Source: Naganishia liquefaciens
Taxonomy: Eukaryota; Basidiomycota; Tremellomycetes; Filobasidiales; Filobasidiaceae
Direction of reading: 5' to 3'
Assembly (NCBI GenBank): GCA_013423385.1
Contig: BLZA01000028.1
Location: forward strand, 1-64,000
Length of the DNA: 64,000 bases
Made by a program: the position numbers and the translations under genes. This document shows positions 35,071-46,400 of the stretch, piece after piece (position 1 is the first letter of the stretch; every line of letters starts with the position of its first letter). Below the pieces are notes generated by a model. It saw only the letters and a program-made list of their open reading frames with translations. It was not told the origin of the DNA and ran no database searches.

Positions 35071-35747
35071 ATGAAGTTCTCCATCGCCACTCTCGTCGCC
35101 GCCGTTGCCCTCGCCGGTCATGTCTCCGCTGCTCCCCTCGAGGAGCGAGGCCCGGCGCCTGGAACCTACGCCAACTGCAACTCGAACCCGGCGTTGAGGA
35201 GCCTCAACCTCCCCAAGGGTTACGCGGTCATCACTGGCTGGGACAACAACGCTGCCAACGTAAGTCTTTGATGGATCTGTCTCTTGCGGTAGGACACAGT
35301 CACTGACACTTGATGTCTTAGGTCCCTGGCATTCAGCAGGGTGCTGACATCGGAGAATGCATCCGACAATGCGCAAACACTGCCGAGTGGGTGATCTAGC
35401 TCCGTACCCCACTTTTACCATGCTGACCGAGATCATAGCTGCACCAACACCGTTCACAGCACCCCTCCTGGATCGCCTTTCGGTTACTGCTACCCCAAGA
35501 ACAACTTGTAAGCTTTTGTTTGAGCTCGACTTCCTGATACATGTCTAACCTTCGTGCCACTAGGTGGGATGCCATTAACATCAATGCTAACGGCGCCTCC
35601 ATCATTGCCATCAAGGGGTCTTGCAAGGACTTGATCAACGGCTCCAAAGGTAAGTATCGCCATACGTGCAGGCTAGGTTGGATGTTGACTGATTCCTTCC
35701 TTGTTCTAACAGTCCCCTTGGCCGCCAACACCTGCTGCAACGCCTAA
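35071..35747 (+). CDS. small secreted cysteine-rich protein, paralog 2 (147 residues)
   Basis: Five exons: 35071-35259, 35322-35386, 35439-35507, 35564-35649 and 35713-35747. Exons 2 to 5 have exactly the same lengths as in paralog 1 (65, 69, 86 and 35 bp), and the eight cysteines are conserved. The signal peptide is MKFSIATLVAAVALAGHV. Unlike paralog 1, a short acidic/basic insert (PLEERGP) follows it, which could be a propeptide end. Conserved blocks include YANCNSNP, YAVITGWDNNAAN, VPGIQQG, FGYCYPKNN and WDAININ. Function unknown; secretion is well supported. The pair clearly arose by tandem duplication in the same orientation. Confidence 0.86.
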
Positions 35748-36602
35748 AACCCGTGTCCGGATTTCGCATTCTTCAAGCTGAAGATATCTATGGATATTGG
35801 ATAATAGTTGTAACAGCTGTTGTAACGGGGTATTGGCAGTGGGCGCGTGAGAAATCGAATCTTCATTTTTTAAGGACCGGTTTTTTCACTGCCATGAATC
35901 TATTCGGGCGAAGACACCTTGGTGTCAAGGCGACCAATACTTTGCGCAACAGCGTATGACCCACTGAATCTCATGTTGGTGACGCCCGCTGAGATCAGGT
36001 CGAGTTCGCGGGCCAGGATACTGGGTCGTTGCATGCAGAAATCCATATAGGGTGGATGTGGGTGCGTCTTCTCTGCACCCTGACCCAGTATACACGCTAG
36101 CCGCCGAGCTAGCCAATGAAGTCGGAACGAATGACCTGGAGCTTTTGCTCGGCTCGAAGGGAATCGCTCAAGGATGGCTGGAATGGCACTGCAAGCATAG
36201 CTCGATCGATAGGCATTATGGAGGGGCAGCACCGAAGCCCGGGAGCCCATTTTTAGGTCTTCTCTCAGCGTCAATCTTGATCAACCGCACTGAGAAGGCC
36301 ACACTTTTAAGTGCAAATCCACATTCCACCCGAAGATGTGACAACAATATGGTCAATTGTTGCGCTTTCGGAAGACCAGACATGTTTGGCTCGAGTCAAA
36401 CGGGAGATGGCCAATGTATGAAATACCATTGCCGTCCAAGGTACAACTGACTTCCTGACCCTTTCGGATACGGGAGCGAAGCAGGGAAAAATCTATGACG
36501 AGATGCGAGCCGTTTGGCCCTTTTGAGTGGAGAGTCGTATAGCTGTCTAGACATGCGTGAATTAAACTATCATTATCGAGCGTCAGCGCTCAATTCATCA
36601 TG
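35748..36602. other. intergenic region between the secreted pair and GGC1
   Basis: About 850 bp with only short frames. No gene or RNA recognised. Confidence 0.45.
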
Positions 36603-38071
36603 TCACACCGCATACCACTTACCATACTTTCCGAAGAACGGAATCAAGCTCTGCGCCAGCGTGTAACTGAACACGAGCTTGGGTCCGACCACAAGGATCT
36701 TGGGCGTGAGACCCTTGAAGAAGGCGCCCATACCCTCGGTCCGAACCATGTCCCGGATGATGGTCATGCCGCCGACTTGCGAGTTGAAGTTGGCGTTTTG
36801 GATTCGAGTCTGTGTGAAGAATGAGCGTGCGCGTACGGCCGGCAAGAAAGACGAGACGGCTTACCTTGACGACGTCGAGAGGAGCGGCGACAGTGATCGA
36901 TGCGACGGCGCCGGCAATGGAGGCGACAAAGTCTGCAAAGGGGATTCTTTAGCATTGAACACCGGGGAATGAGTAGTCAGTAGTATACGTACTCTGCGAC
37001 CAAGTTGCCTGAGAATAGTCGGAGAGCTTGAAGATGTACTCCTTGGCGACGGCGGAACCACCGAAGAGCTGAAGATAGGTATCAGTACGAGTTTTGAAAT
37101 CGGACAGATTGATCGAAGAAAGGATGTGCATTTTGCTACGAGCGTCGTTCGAGCACGGATCCATGTGATCCAAAAGGCAACTCGTGTTCGGGCACGCAGA
37201 ACATAAGGGGAAACACTGGGTTGGCCAAATGGCCGCAGACGGTTTCATCCTTGAAGGAAGAATGTACCGTGCCCAACGCGTCCTCTTCCCAAGAGACGAC
37301 GATCACGAAACTCCTTTCCGTTCACCATACGGCAAATCGCGAACCCATCAACTCCTATCGTTAGTGACTGCACGGATCTATCGCTCTGCACTGCATGCTC
37401 TCCCAAACGACACCATGAAACTCACCGCAAAGCTTCCCGGCGCATTCCTACCCATCGTCCATCCCCATCCCCGGTACAAACTCGCGACACCCTCCTCCCG
37501 CAAAAGCTTGGCCAAACCACGACCCTTGATTGCCTCCGGATTGGTCTGCATCTTGATCTTCAAGACATCCAACGGCAACAAGACGACCTCTCCGATACCC
37601 GTCAAACTTCCGGCGGCGGCGTGGATCATCATCTTGCCCTTCTTTTCACCGAGGTACTGCGTCGCGAGGGGCTTGACGGGCGAAGCCTCGATCAAGTCAC
37701 GGAACCAGGGCTGTCCGCCAAACTTGTACACACGCTGGGCAATCTTGTATCCTGCTGCGTACCCAAGACCGGGGAAGAGAGAAAGGAACTTTGTCGGAAG
37801 GGACGAGTTGGCGTGGTGCTTGAAGATGATGGAGCTGAGCGACGTGGTGGAAAGGGAGGATTTGTTGGACATGAGACGCTTGGCGATGGTGTCCTGCGAG
37901 CAATGATCAGGTGGCAAGGGCAACATGAGCGTGGGAATCCCCATCGGGAACAGGTCGACTCACAACCGGATGGAAGACCATCAGTTCGGCAACACCACTC
38001 GCTCCACTACCCAAGATACGGGCGGTACCGCTCTCCCTCTTTCCCATGGATCCATCTGCGGGCGGCGACAT
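36603..38071 (-). CDS. GGC1: mitochondrial GTP/GDP carrier Ggc1
   Basis: An inner-membrane solute carrier of the mitochondrial carrier family that exchanges GTP for GDP and is linked to mitochondrial iron balance in yeast. The start at 38071 gives MSPPADGSMGKRESGTARIL. The three carrier signatures are visible: FHPV..DTIAKR (split by an intron), PLDVLKIK and PLDVVKTR. Diagnostic Ggc1 segments are LFPGLGYAAGYK, RVYKFGGQPW, ATQYLGEKKGKMM, LYRGWGWTMGRNAPGSFA, LSDYSQATWSQ and FFKGLTPKILVVGPKLVFSY, very close to the yeast protein. Introns lie near 37.92, 37.0-37.4, 36.95 and 36.83 kb. The last codons (KYGKWYAV) read through a GTAAGT, so a final intron and a slightly different C terminus are possible. 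Confidence 0.93.
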
Positions 38072-38582
38072 GTTGATTATGAGATGCGGTGAATGGGGCG
38101 ACGAGGAGGAGGAGGATCAAGGACGAAAGGTTGAATGCTGTCTCGATATATGTTCTTCCCGTTATCCCATGCTCCGGGCCGACCTCGAAGCGAATCGCAT
38201 GCGCTGCTTTGATTTTCGGAGGGGCGGATGCAAAGTCGCGACTGATAGCGGATCGGGCGCTTCGAGGCGGGACACGCCGGTTACTTGGACTCGATGGGTT
38301 GGGGGAACATCCGGTGATCCCTGTATCGCAATGGCCGGTATAGCTGGGTGAAGACAATTCCCACCAATGCAGAAACCGCCACTCATCGAGGCCTATGCGG
38401 ACGGCGGAATCCCGCCAGAAAGCTAACGGCGCCAGTCGCCATGTCTTATGCGTTATTCTTCTTGTATCTCAAGCACATTTCATTTGGCCACTTCCTGCAT
38501 TACTACGCTCTTTCCAAGTCCGCATTGTCCTTTGCAAGTTCCTTGTCTATGCGCTGCTGGAGACATAGAATTCTCATCAAAC
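38072..38582. other. intergenic region upstream of GGC1
   Basis: About 510 bp: GGC1 promoter side, then sequence leading to the CPL1 relic. No gene seen. Confidence 0.4.
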
Positions 38583-38990
38583 GCTAGACCGCGACACAAG
38601 TGTTGTTCTCGGCGGCGACAGCGAATCCATCCTCGCAGTCATCTACGCTATTCTCAATACGACATGCCTCATTGCCAAAGGTAGACTCACAGGTCACGCA
38701 GCTTCCTACGATACAAAAAACGTTCACAGCATGTACGTCGGCGGAGCAGTCGATGCCGCCCAAACCAGAGCATACGCCACAGCTCTCAACATCGCCGATG
38801 ATGCTACGCCTGGCAAGCGAGAAGATGATCGATCAGGGGTCGCCCCCACCACAAGAAACATCAGCCTGACGGAACAGCGAACTTGTGTTCGGCGGTGCCT
38901 AAAGGCCGACATCTCGCCTCGGCACTTGCAACTCTTCTCCGACTGTAGAAGTACTACCAAGACCGTTTTGGGTAATGTGGTGATAGCCTG
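38583..38990 (-). pseudogene. relic of a fourth CPL1-like domain (C-terminal part only)
   Basis: Minus-strand sequence encodes GDVESCGVCSGLGGIDCSAD, then VHAVNVFCIVGSCVT, a GTGAGT..TAG intron, and DCEDGFAVAAENNTCVAV before a stop at 38583-38585. This is the same C-terminal layout as genes A, B and C and is closest to C (which has SGLGGIDCSAD). The N-terminal modules and signal peptide are absent: the MFS gene ends only 130-540 bp upstream, leaving no room. The first cysteine pair is not clearly preserved, so this looks like a left-over piece of a lost gene, perhaps moved here by segmental duplication. It could still be transcribed, but no start was found. Confidence 0.7.
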
Positions 38991-39121
38991 TGGAGACGGA
39001 CGGCCACTGTAATGATCGGCGAGGAACCCTCATACATTGGAGAGTATTGGGTACTATGGGTATTATATGCTTGCACAGCCCTACTCCCTGCTCAGCTTTC
39101 TGAACAGTAACGGAAACAAGG

Positions 39122-41154
39122 CTATCGCCCCAAGAGCGCAGCACCCCTAATACCCAACGCATCAGCCGAGTCCCACGGGAGCTCGTAAATAACGACCGAC
39201 TCACCGACGCCGCCAGAAACACCACCTCTGGCTTTCCCCTCCTGACAAATACAGTATACAGCGCGCCCAACAGCGGCGGCGATGCCAGCTTTGCGATATT
39301 TAGCACCATATCGAGCGCCGCGAGGGCCTCGGTCGTTCGGTCTTCGGGACTGGCGGCGATAAAGGCGGAGCGGTAGGAAGGGACGTCGCCTGCGCCCAAG
39401 GCGACGAGGATGAATGCTGAGCGACGGATTAGTGAGGCGCCGGGTCATGAGGAGGAGGGACGTACAAGCCAAGACGTATTGATAGGACGGCGCCATGAAC
39501 ACGAAAGCAAACGATAATCCGTCCAGTACGACACTTCCGAATGCCAATATCACCTACACGAGAGGTCAGCCTTCCCCACATCGTCACGCAGACTCGAAGC
39601 CGAGCAACGCACATCGAAATGATTCGCTTCGTCCGCCGTATTCTTGCGCATCAACGAGCTCGCGATACTCGGCCTCGACGCCAACAGCGGCCTCGCCTCG
39701 CCATCCCTTGCCGCGCGTTTCCGCTCCTTGAGCCAATGAAAGACGGCCCGGCCATATCGCAAGATGAAGGGAAAGATGCAGAAGAGGTAGAATGCGCGCG
39801 TTGCGGCAAGATAGGCGAGGACCCAGGCGTTCTATCAGGGTGTCAGTGGGTCTGGTGAAGAGGCTGTGCGCTGTCACGGACCTTCTCAGTGTTGAAATTG
39901 AACTTGTCAGACAGGAAGAACAGCACAGCCGTCGGGATAAAGATAGTCTACGCATACCGTCAGCGAAACGAGGGGCATCTGCCAATCGAACAGAGAAAGA
40001 AACGCACCCCGCAAGTGGTCGCAAACAAGCTAATCGCCAACGCGGCCAGCTCCCAGCGCAATACGCCTCGTTCATCCCGCCACGGTATGAGCACCCTCAA
40101 CGGCTTGACGGGCACCGCCACGCGGTCGACCGCCCGCTCGACTAGACCCTCGCTCGTGGACGCGTCGTTTTCCTCGTCCGACGAGGTATCCTTTTCCGCA
40201 CACAGGGTTTCCCGAATCGCCGAGAAGGCGTAAAGGGATGCCAGAAGTTGGGAAGCGAGGGCAATGTAGTATGGCAGAGTGACGTAGGGTGTGTACCGAT
40301 TCGCGAGCGCAGATATCACTTGGCAGGGGAATCAGTAGCGCTTCGAACCCGGTTTCCTCGGCACAATGTGCTTACCAAAGGCGAGACATGGACCGAACAG
40401 TGCCATGGACTCGAGTCGCGAGTAGTATTTGGACCGGTTATGCTCCGTCGTCAGATCTGATATGCACAGCGTCGGCGTGAAGGCTGCCTTTGTTGATGCA
40501 GAGACGAACGTTCCGGCGATGATCAGGCAGAGGTACGTTATCGCCTAAAGCGGGTCAGCTGTACGTCATTTGTTTTCAGGAGAGGGCACACCTCTTTCCG
40601 CACGAGGTCTGCAGGGAGTTAGCATGTGTAGATGGTCAGACATTGAGCACTTACAACCGATGAGAAGCGCTGCTGTGGATACCATGGCCAGCAACGGCAG
40701 CGTCACCAACAATGGTCTCCTCCCCAATTTATCCGCCAGCCTCTGCACAAACGAAGTCATCAAGAATGCTACGCGAGGTTCAGCTGAGCCACTTCTTTCC
40801 TTGATCGGATATAAAAACGTACAGAGCAATCCATCCATCGTCGTCAGCCCCGCCATAACGGAACTCGTCAATCCCTCAATATCTGAAACATTACACCGTT
40901 CGTCCCCCGGCGCCGGGATCCCGTGTTTCGAGGGATGATGCGCATAATATGCATGGCACATTAGATACCTCTACTCCACGTCGTTAGCTCTTCCTCCGGA
41001 AATTGCGGGCAAGGAGGGGACGTACGATCACGAAGAGCGAGGTGGCCGCTGTGACGCTCGGTCCAATGGTGATCAGGAGGGTATACGGGAGGATGCGGTT
41101 TGGCGAGGCAGCGCGGGTTGAGGATGGCTTATGAGCCATGTTGGGACGGGACAT
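39122..41154 (-). CDS. major facilitator superfamily transporter
   Basis: A multi-exon gene with the start at 41154 (MSRPNMAHKPSS). The first membrane segment includes ILPYTLLITIGPSVTAATSL. The MFS loop 2-3 signature appears as DKLGRRPLLVTLPLLAMV. Later membrane segments include YLCLIIAGTFVSAST, the block with YVTLPYYIALASQLLASLYA, ELAALAISLFATTCG, NAWVLAYLAATRAFYLFPF, VILAFGSVVLDGLSFAFVF and NIAKLASPPLLGALYTVF. A charged central loop (KDTSSDEENDAST) separates the halves, as in 12-segment MFS proteins. The end is ...LAASV joined by a 57-bp intron to GAALLGR and a stop at 39122-39124. At least seven introns. The family is close to the proton-coupled tetracycline-resistance-like general transporters. 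The substrate is unknown. Confidence 0.83.
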
Positions 41155-41483
41155 GGTGGATGAGAGAGGGCAAGGAACCGGGTGTAGGTGTCTTCCTCGT
41201 CGTTGCCTCGACCGACTTGGCCCACGCACGCATCCATCTACCAGACATCTATCGCGGGTGAGACATGCGGCGATCGAGCGGCGATGCGTCATTTGGTGGC
41301 ACGCGACCCATTCAAGCGAGGCGGGTTTTTGCCACCCGTCGTCAGGCCGGTCAGTCAGTCTGGATGGTCTGCTCATGATCATATGCGCATAGGTAGCCAC
41401 GGGATTACAGTGCCTAGGTCCACCACGAACCGCCCGACTCGAACGGGGACCCGGAGTTGCGCGGGTGGGTTGACGACCCGTCT

Positions 41484-43131
41484 CACTTGGTCTCCGTCAC
41501 CGGCAGCCGGTCAAACGACGCCTCGCCCGAATCAAGCTGTCGCGCAATGTCAGGTTCGCCCGTTTGCCCGTTGCACGCGAAAAAAGGGCTACAAAAAAGA
41601 AAAGAACGTACCCATTCCTTCTTGGTCAGCAGTTCCTTGTGCTTTGCCAGGATCTTGGTGACTCTGGGCGTCACTCGTCAGCACATGGCGTTCCTCCCGC
41701 GCGGGGTCAGTCGAACGAAAAGCCCAAAACGTGACTCACAGCTTGACAGTTCCCTCGCTCACCTGCGCGACCTCGGACACATCCTTCAACGCTGGCGGCA
41801 AGCCAAACAGCATACACACAAACAAGATGGTCCCCGCCGCGACGGAAATCGGACTTCGACCATCGACGATCCCGCTCGTACTGGCGCTCGCCGTTTCGAT
41901 AATAGTCCGGGCGACGGATTCATGCCGCGGTGTGATGGCGAGTCGGTTGCAGAATCGGGGCAAGAGGTCTCGTGCGGCCGAGGGGGGCGCGACTTGGCCG
42001 TTGCGCTGCGGCAAGGTCGGGAGACGGCCGTTGAGCATGTCTTCCCGAAACAGGCCCGAGATGAGCTTGTACGAATGGGCAAAATCCCGTTTGGCGATGC
42101 CGCATAGTTCGCACATTTCCTTCATGCTACGCGAAACTTGGTTGTGTTTGCATGCGAGAAAGATGCATGTGCCGGCAACGGCATCCTGGCCTTTACTCCC
42201 ACGCGCAAACATGTTATTCTTGCCCGTCTCGTCGCGCACCTCTTCGACGCGCATGAAGATCTGCTTGGCGGTATCACTAATGACACGACTGACGTTCATC
42301 TTGCTGCAATACTCTTGAATCAACGCAAACCCGACATCCCGCCTATTCGCCGATCCCTGGCCAATGACGGAACGCTGTGTCTTTTGCAAAGCCTTGGCAA
42401 GGCCCGAGTGTCCATCGCGGAACGCAATCTCGGTTCCGAAATCCTCGATACCTTCCAGCTGGGCATTCCCGGACGGTCCGACACCGACTCGGGATTGATC
42501 GGGGCCTTCGTCGTTGGCGAATGTCTGCGCGGCGGAAAAGCGTTCGAGGTCACGGAGATCTGGCACGAGGGAATGAGACACGACTTACTCTCCCTGAGTG
42601 GTGGTGTCAGCGCTGACCCATCAACCAGGTTTTTTCTCTCCAGAAACTCACATTCACTCCGCGTATCCACGACCCGATCTCCGAGCACGAGTCCACAATC
42701 CCCACACACCTACAGCTTATCAGACACGGCACGATTTCGCCAGCGATCTTGAAGCCCCGGTGCTCACCAGATCCCCATTTGCCGTCTCTTCGATAATGTT
42801 GGGCGGATCGGTCCGACAGTTTTTGCACATGAGACGAATATTCAAGTCTTGTCTGTACGACTGCATTCGCTCGAGTATGGGCTTTAGCCAATTGCCTCGC
42901 GCGCAGGTTTATACCGGCCGAGGGGGAAACGCGCACCTCGTCCGCCTTGGCTTTTTTACTCCCACTGACAGACCCATACATCGCCGACGCCGCCCCGGCG
43001 CCAAACGAGATGTTATTGATATACGGATTCACGCCCGACGACGCCGTTGTCGATGCTGCCGGTGGTGGAGACGGAGCGGGACTGGTGGCGAGCGACTTGG
43101 ACATTGCTTGTTTTGCGATCGGGGAGGACAT
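41484..43131 (-). CDS. SUA7: general transcription factor TFIIB
   Basis: TFIIB bridges TBP at promoters and RNA polymerase II. The N-terminal zinc ribbon reads CKNCRTDPPNIIEETANG, joined by an intron (near 42.7-42.77 kb) to VCGDCGLVLGDRVVDTRSE. The B-finger region follows an intron and includes T-F-A-N-D-EGPDQSRVG. The first cyclin fold covers ALQKTQR...CSKMNVSRVISDTAKQIF and ACKHNQVSRSMKEMC. The second cyclin fold includes the segment starting LLPRFCNRLAI and the segment SPISVAAGTILFVCMLFG. The C terminus after an intron has VTKILAKHKELLTKKEW. Unusually, about 110 residues precede the zinc ribbon (SPAPSPPPAAS, then a basic stretch), whereas TFIIB normally starts close to the ribbon. The start at 43131 is chosen; 43224 is an in-frame alternative. 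The exact last exon is uncertain. Confidence 0.92.
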
Positions 43132-43482
43132 GGTGGAATGTGTGGCGGTACACGGAGATGTATACGCGCGGGAGGCGCAGCGATGGGAGGAGGCAGAAGG
43201 CGAGGATGCAAGGGCATATGCCATGTCAAGAGGCGGGGGACGGTCAGCGGGTGATTGATTACATAAGCGGGGATTTTCGCTTCCGCGGTCAGCAGGGAGA
43301 GCGGAGATGAGAGCGTCGGATGGGAGATACAGGTCGCCTGGTCTTTGGCATCTTCATCATATACTTCTTGCACACACCGCACACTCCGCACACGCCGCAC
43401 GCACCCTCCCGCAACACACCGTCATCTCGCCTCGTGTGCCGCATCGAGCGCTCCGGTCGGGAGCCCCTGAGCGCGTGCGACC
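43132..43482. promoter_or_regulatory. shared head-to-head promoter of TFIIB and TFIIIC tau138 genes
   Basis: Only about 350 bp separate the two start codons. At about 43370-43410 a degenerate 9-bp unit, CCGCACAC plus one base, occurs three to four times in a row (GCACACACCGCACACTCCGC and onward). This could be a binding array for a general regulatory factor. The repeat is seen directly; its role is inferred. Confidence 0.55.
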
Positions 43483-46400
43483 ATGCTGGACGACGTCGTG
43501 CGTTATGTCTTGGACGAGGTTGCCATGGATGGATCCATCGGTGAGTTTTTCTCCTGTGCGGTGGGCAGGATGCCGTGTCCACACCACACCGACGAGACAT
43601 ACTCGGCTCGTGGATTCGGGGGATCGCAGAGGAGCTCTCCTCACGGCGTTCGAGCCACGATGCCGGAACATTATTTTGACGGCCTTTTGCGGTCCGAACG
43701 GGGAGGTCGCAAAATGATGACGTTCGGGGCAGACCTTGAACCACGCGCAGAACACGCATCAACCCGGGACGAAAACACTGACCCCTTGCCTCGCCCCTTC
43801 CCAAAGGTACATCCCCAAGCCGCTTCATCGCTCTCTTTTCACGCCCCACATGTCCCCTCAACCTCGCCAACTCGTCTTCCTCAACCACTTCCTCCGATCC
43901 CTCGGCATCGCGGCCCGCCGAGCACGTCACGCAGGAACAGGAACAAGAGCGTGAACATTATGCGGCGTATGTGTGGCGGATGGTGGTGGACTTGGAGGCG
44001 ATGAGTGTCGGATTGATTGGCAAAAGTGTCGTCGAGGAGGAGCAAGGCGATCCCGATCCCGAGGCGACGGGGATGATCCTGGATCCGGCATTGATGAATG
44101 GGAGCGCCGCCGTCGCCAAGACGGGCGGATCGTTGGAGGCCGACAAGCACGATCTGATGGTGTTGAAGGAAAAGTACGGTGACAAGGTCGTCATTCGTGC
44201 CAATGAGGCCGAAGTCATGAATGCGTTGACAGGAAGCTATATTCGGGTACGCGCGTCCTTTTTGTGTCTGGTTTCCCCCCGGTAGATCGAGCTGATCATA
44301 ATTGCCTGGCAGCCATCGCGTCTTTCGCAGATCGTGTACTCTGCGCTACAGTTTATCGCCCGCGGGAAAGAGTTTGGCATGTCCGTATTGGATATCGCCA
44401 AGAAGACGGGTCAGAAGCCGTCGACGGTGTTTTACCTCGTCAAGACGTTGACCGATATGGGCATTGTGTAAGTTGGCGACGTCCCTTTCCCGGAGATCCT
44501 GGTTGACCGACCGGGCCCTTAAGCGCCAAGATCAAGGACACGGAATCGAACAAGACCAACATTGCCGTCCATCGACGCTACCTTGACGAGAATTTTCAAT
44601 ACCAACTCCGCATGGAGCACATGCACTACCACGCCGAAGTCAATAATCAAGACGTCAAGCCCGACCTCGGTCAACTAGAAGCCGAGGACAATATCCCGAT
44701 CGATCCGAGTACGGGTTTGCCCCAGTTCCCGCCGTTCGGGCTCGAGAGTCTCGGCTCGCGCGCGTTCATCAAGTATCGGCTCGTGAAATTGCTCAGAAGT
44801 GATTTGTGGCACCACTTGATTGAGAATAGGCTGCTGCTCAAGTTTATGGTGAGTGGATTCCTCCCGATCGCGCGGTCATGAACGATGGAGTCACTTACAT
44901 CGTCTTTTTCTGGCAGGGCTTTCAACCGGCGTACACGCTGCAAACGCGTCGGCAATTCCAGCGTCACGTCCAGGCATTCAAGCGTGAAGGCCTGATCGAC
45001 GAAGTTCTCGTGCCCGACGAGAATATACCCGACCGACCGCACCGGTGCCTCCGTCTTGCGGAATTCCGGCCGCGCGAGAATGAACAGGAGCATTTCGAGG
45101 GCACAATGCCGAATATGGTCGCGAGCGCGATCGATCCGGCGCTGATTGATCTCGAGGAGCTCGAGGACGAGGACTTGCTCGAGGAGGAGGCGTTTGACGA
45201 GCCCGCGTCGGCCAAAGATCTCACGTATGACTATTCGTACACGATTGATCATGCCGTGCTGCAGACCGTCAAGCGATCCGGGACGCAGGGGCTGACGATT
45301 CGACAGATCATGCGATCCTTGAATCATCTCGATCACAAGACGGTCGATGTTATTGTGGCGCGTTACGAACGGCTCGAGCATCATCCGTCGCATCTGAATG
45401 ACTTCTTGTTCAAGGTGACGCAAGAGGTGCACCGGCGCGAGAAACGGCTGCGCGTATTTACGCTCGAAAATTTCCGGCAGCGGTGTCTCGAGGATGGCAT
45501 CCAACTCGACGATGAGATTGCGACGCATCCCAATATCGGACGATACGCCGATTTGAGCGAATACAGGTTTACCCGCACCCAGGCCGAGGCCAAGGCGGCG
45601 CTCGATCGTGAATGGATTGCCGTGCCGCGTGTGTGCGACAAGGTGCTCAAGGAGCATAAAAAGTTTACTAGGCCGCCCCCCGGCCAGCCGCGGATTCCCA
45701 AGACCCACAAAAAGGCCATGGCGGCCGGTGCCGGCGGCGATTTAGAGCACGCAGAGCCGCAGGTGCTCGGTCGACCGCGCAAGTTTATCAAGACGATCGG
45801 GCTGGATGGGAAACTCGTCAAGCGAACAAAGAACAATGTGATCCCCGTGCACCCAGAACTTCCCGCCATGTTGCTGTACAATAGCAAGACCAAGGTGTTC
45901 TTCCCCGTGCCCGAGGAATGGGACGGAGTGGGACCGGTGCGGAAACCGGTCGACTGGGATACGGCCGAGGAGCCGACGTGTCCCATCATTCCCAGTACTG
46001 GCTTGCCCGCGCTACCCGGCTTGCAGAAGCAAGTCAAGCGGAAAAAGGCCACAGCGGCAGCCAAGGAGAACAAGAAGAATACCAAGAAACATGATAGAGA
46101 GGATGATAGCGGTGATACCGCGGCTCCACCCAAGAAGAAGGGTCGTCCCAGAAAGACCGATGAAGCGGCGACCGCGAAAAAAGCCGAGACGGCGCCCACG
46201 CCAGCTGATGCCTCTGAACCCGAAGCCGAGCTTGAGCAGCAGGACGTTGAGATTGTCGAGATTGTGACCGAACCAGCAAAGGACAAGGGCAAAAAGAACG
46301 CCAAACCGGTGGCAGCTGCGCCGGTCGAGATCCGTCCCGCCACCAAACGCCGAGGTGCTGCCAAGAAAAAAGTGATCATCGAAGAGCCGGTGGTGCTATC

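Noticed and set aside
41415-41460. A TTCGAGT loop flanked by CCCG/CGGG on the minus strand, like a tRNA T arm
   Set aside because: No matching 5' acceptor strand, D arm or anticodon arm was found next to it.
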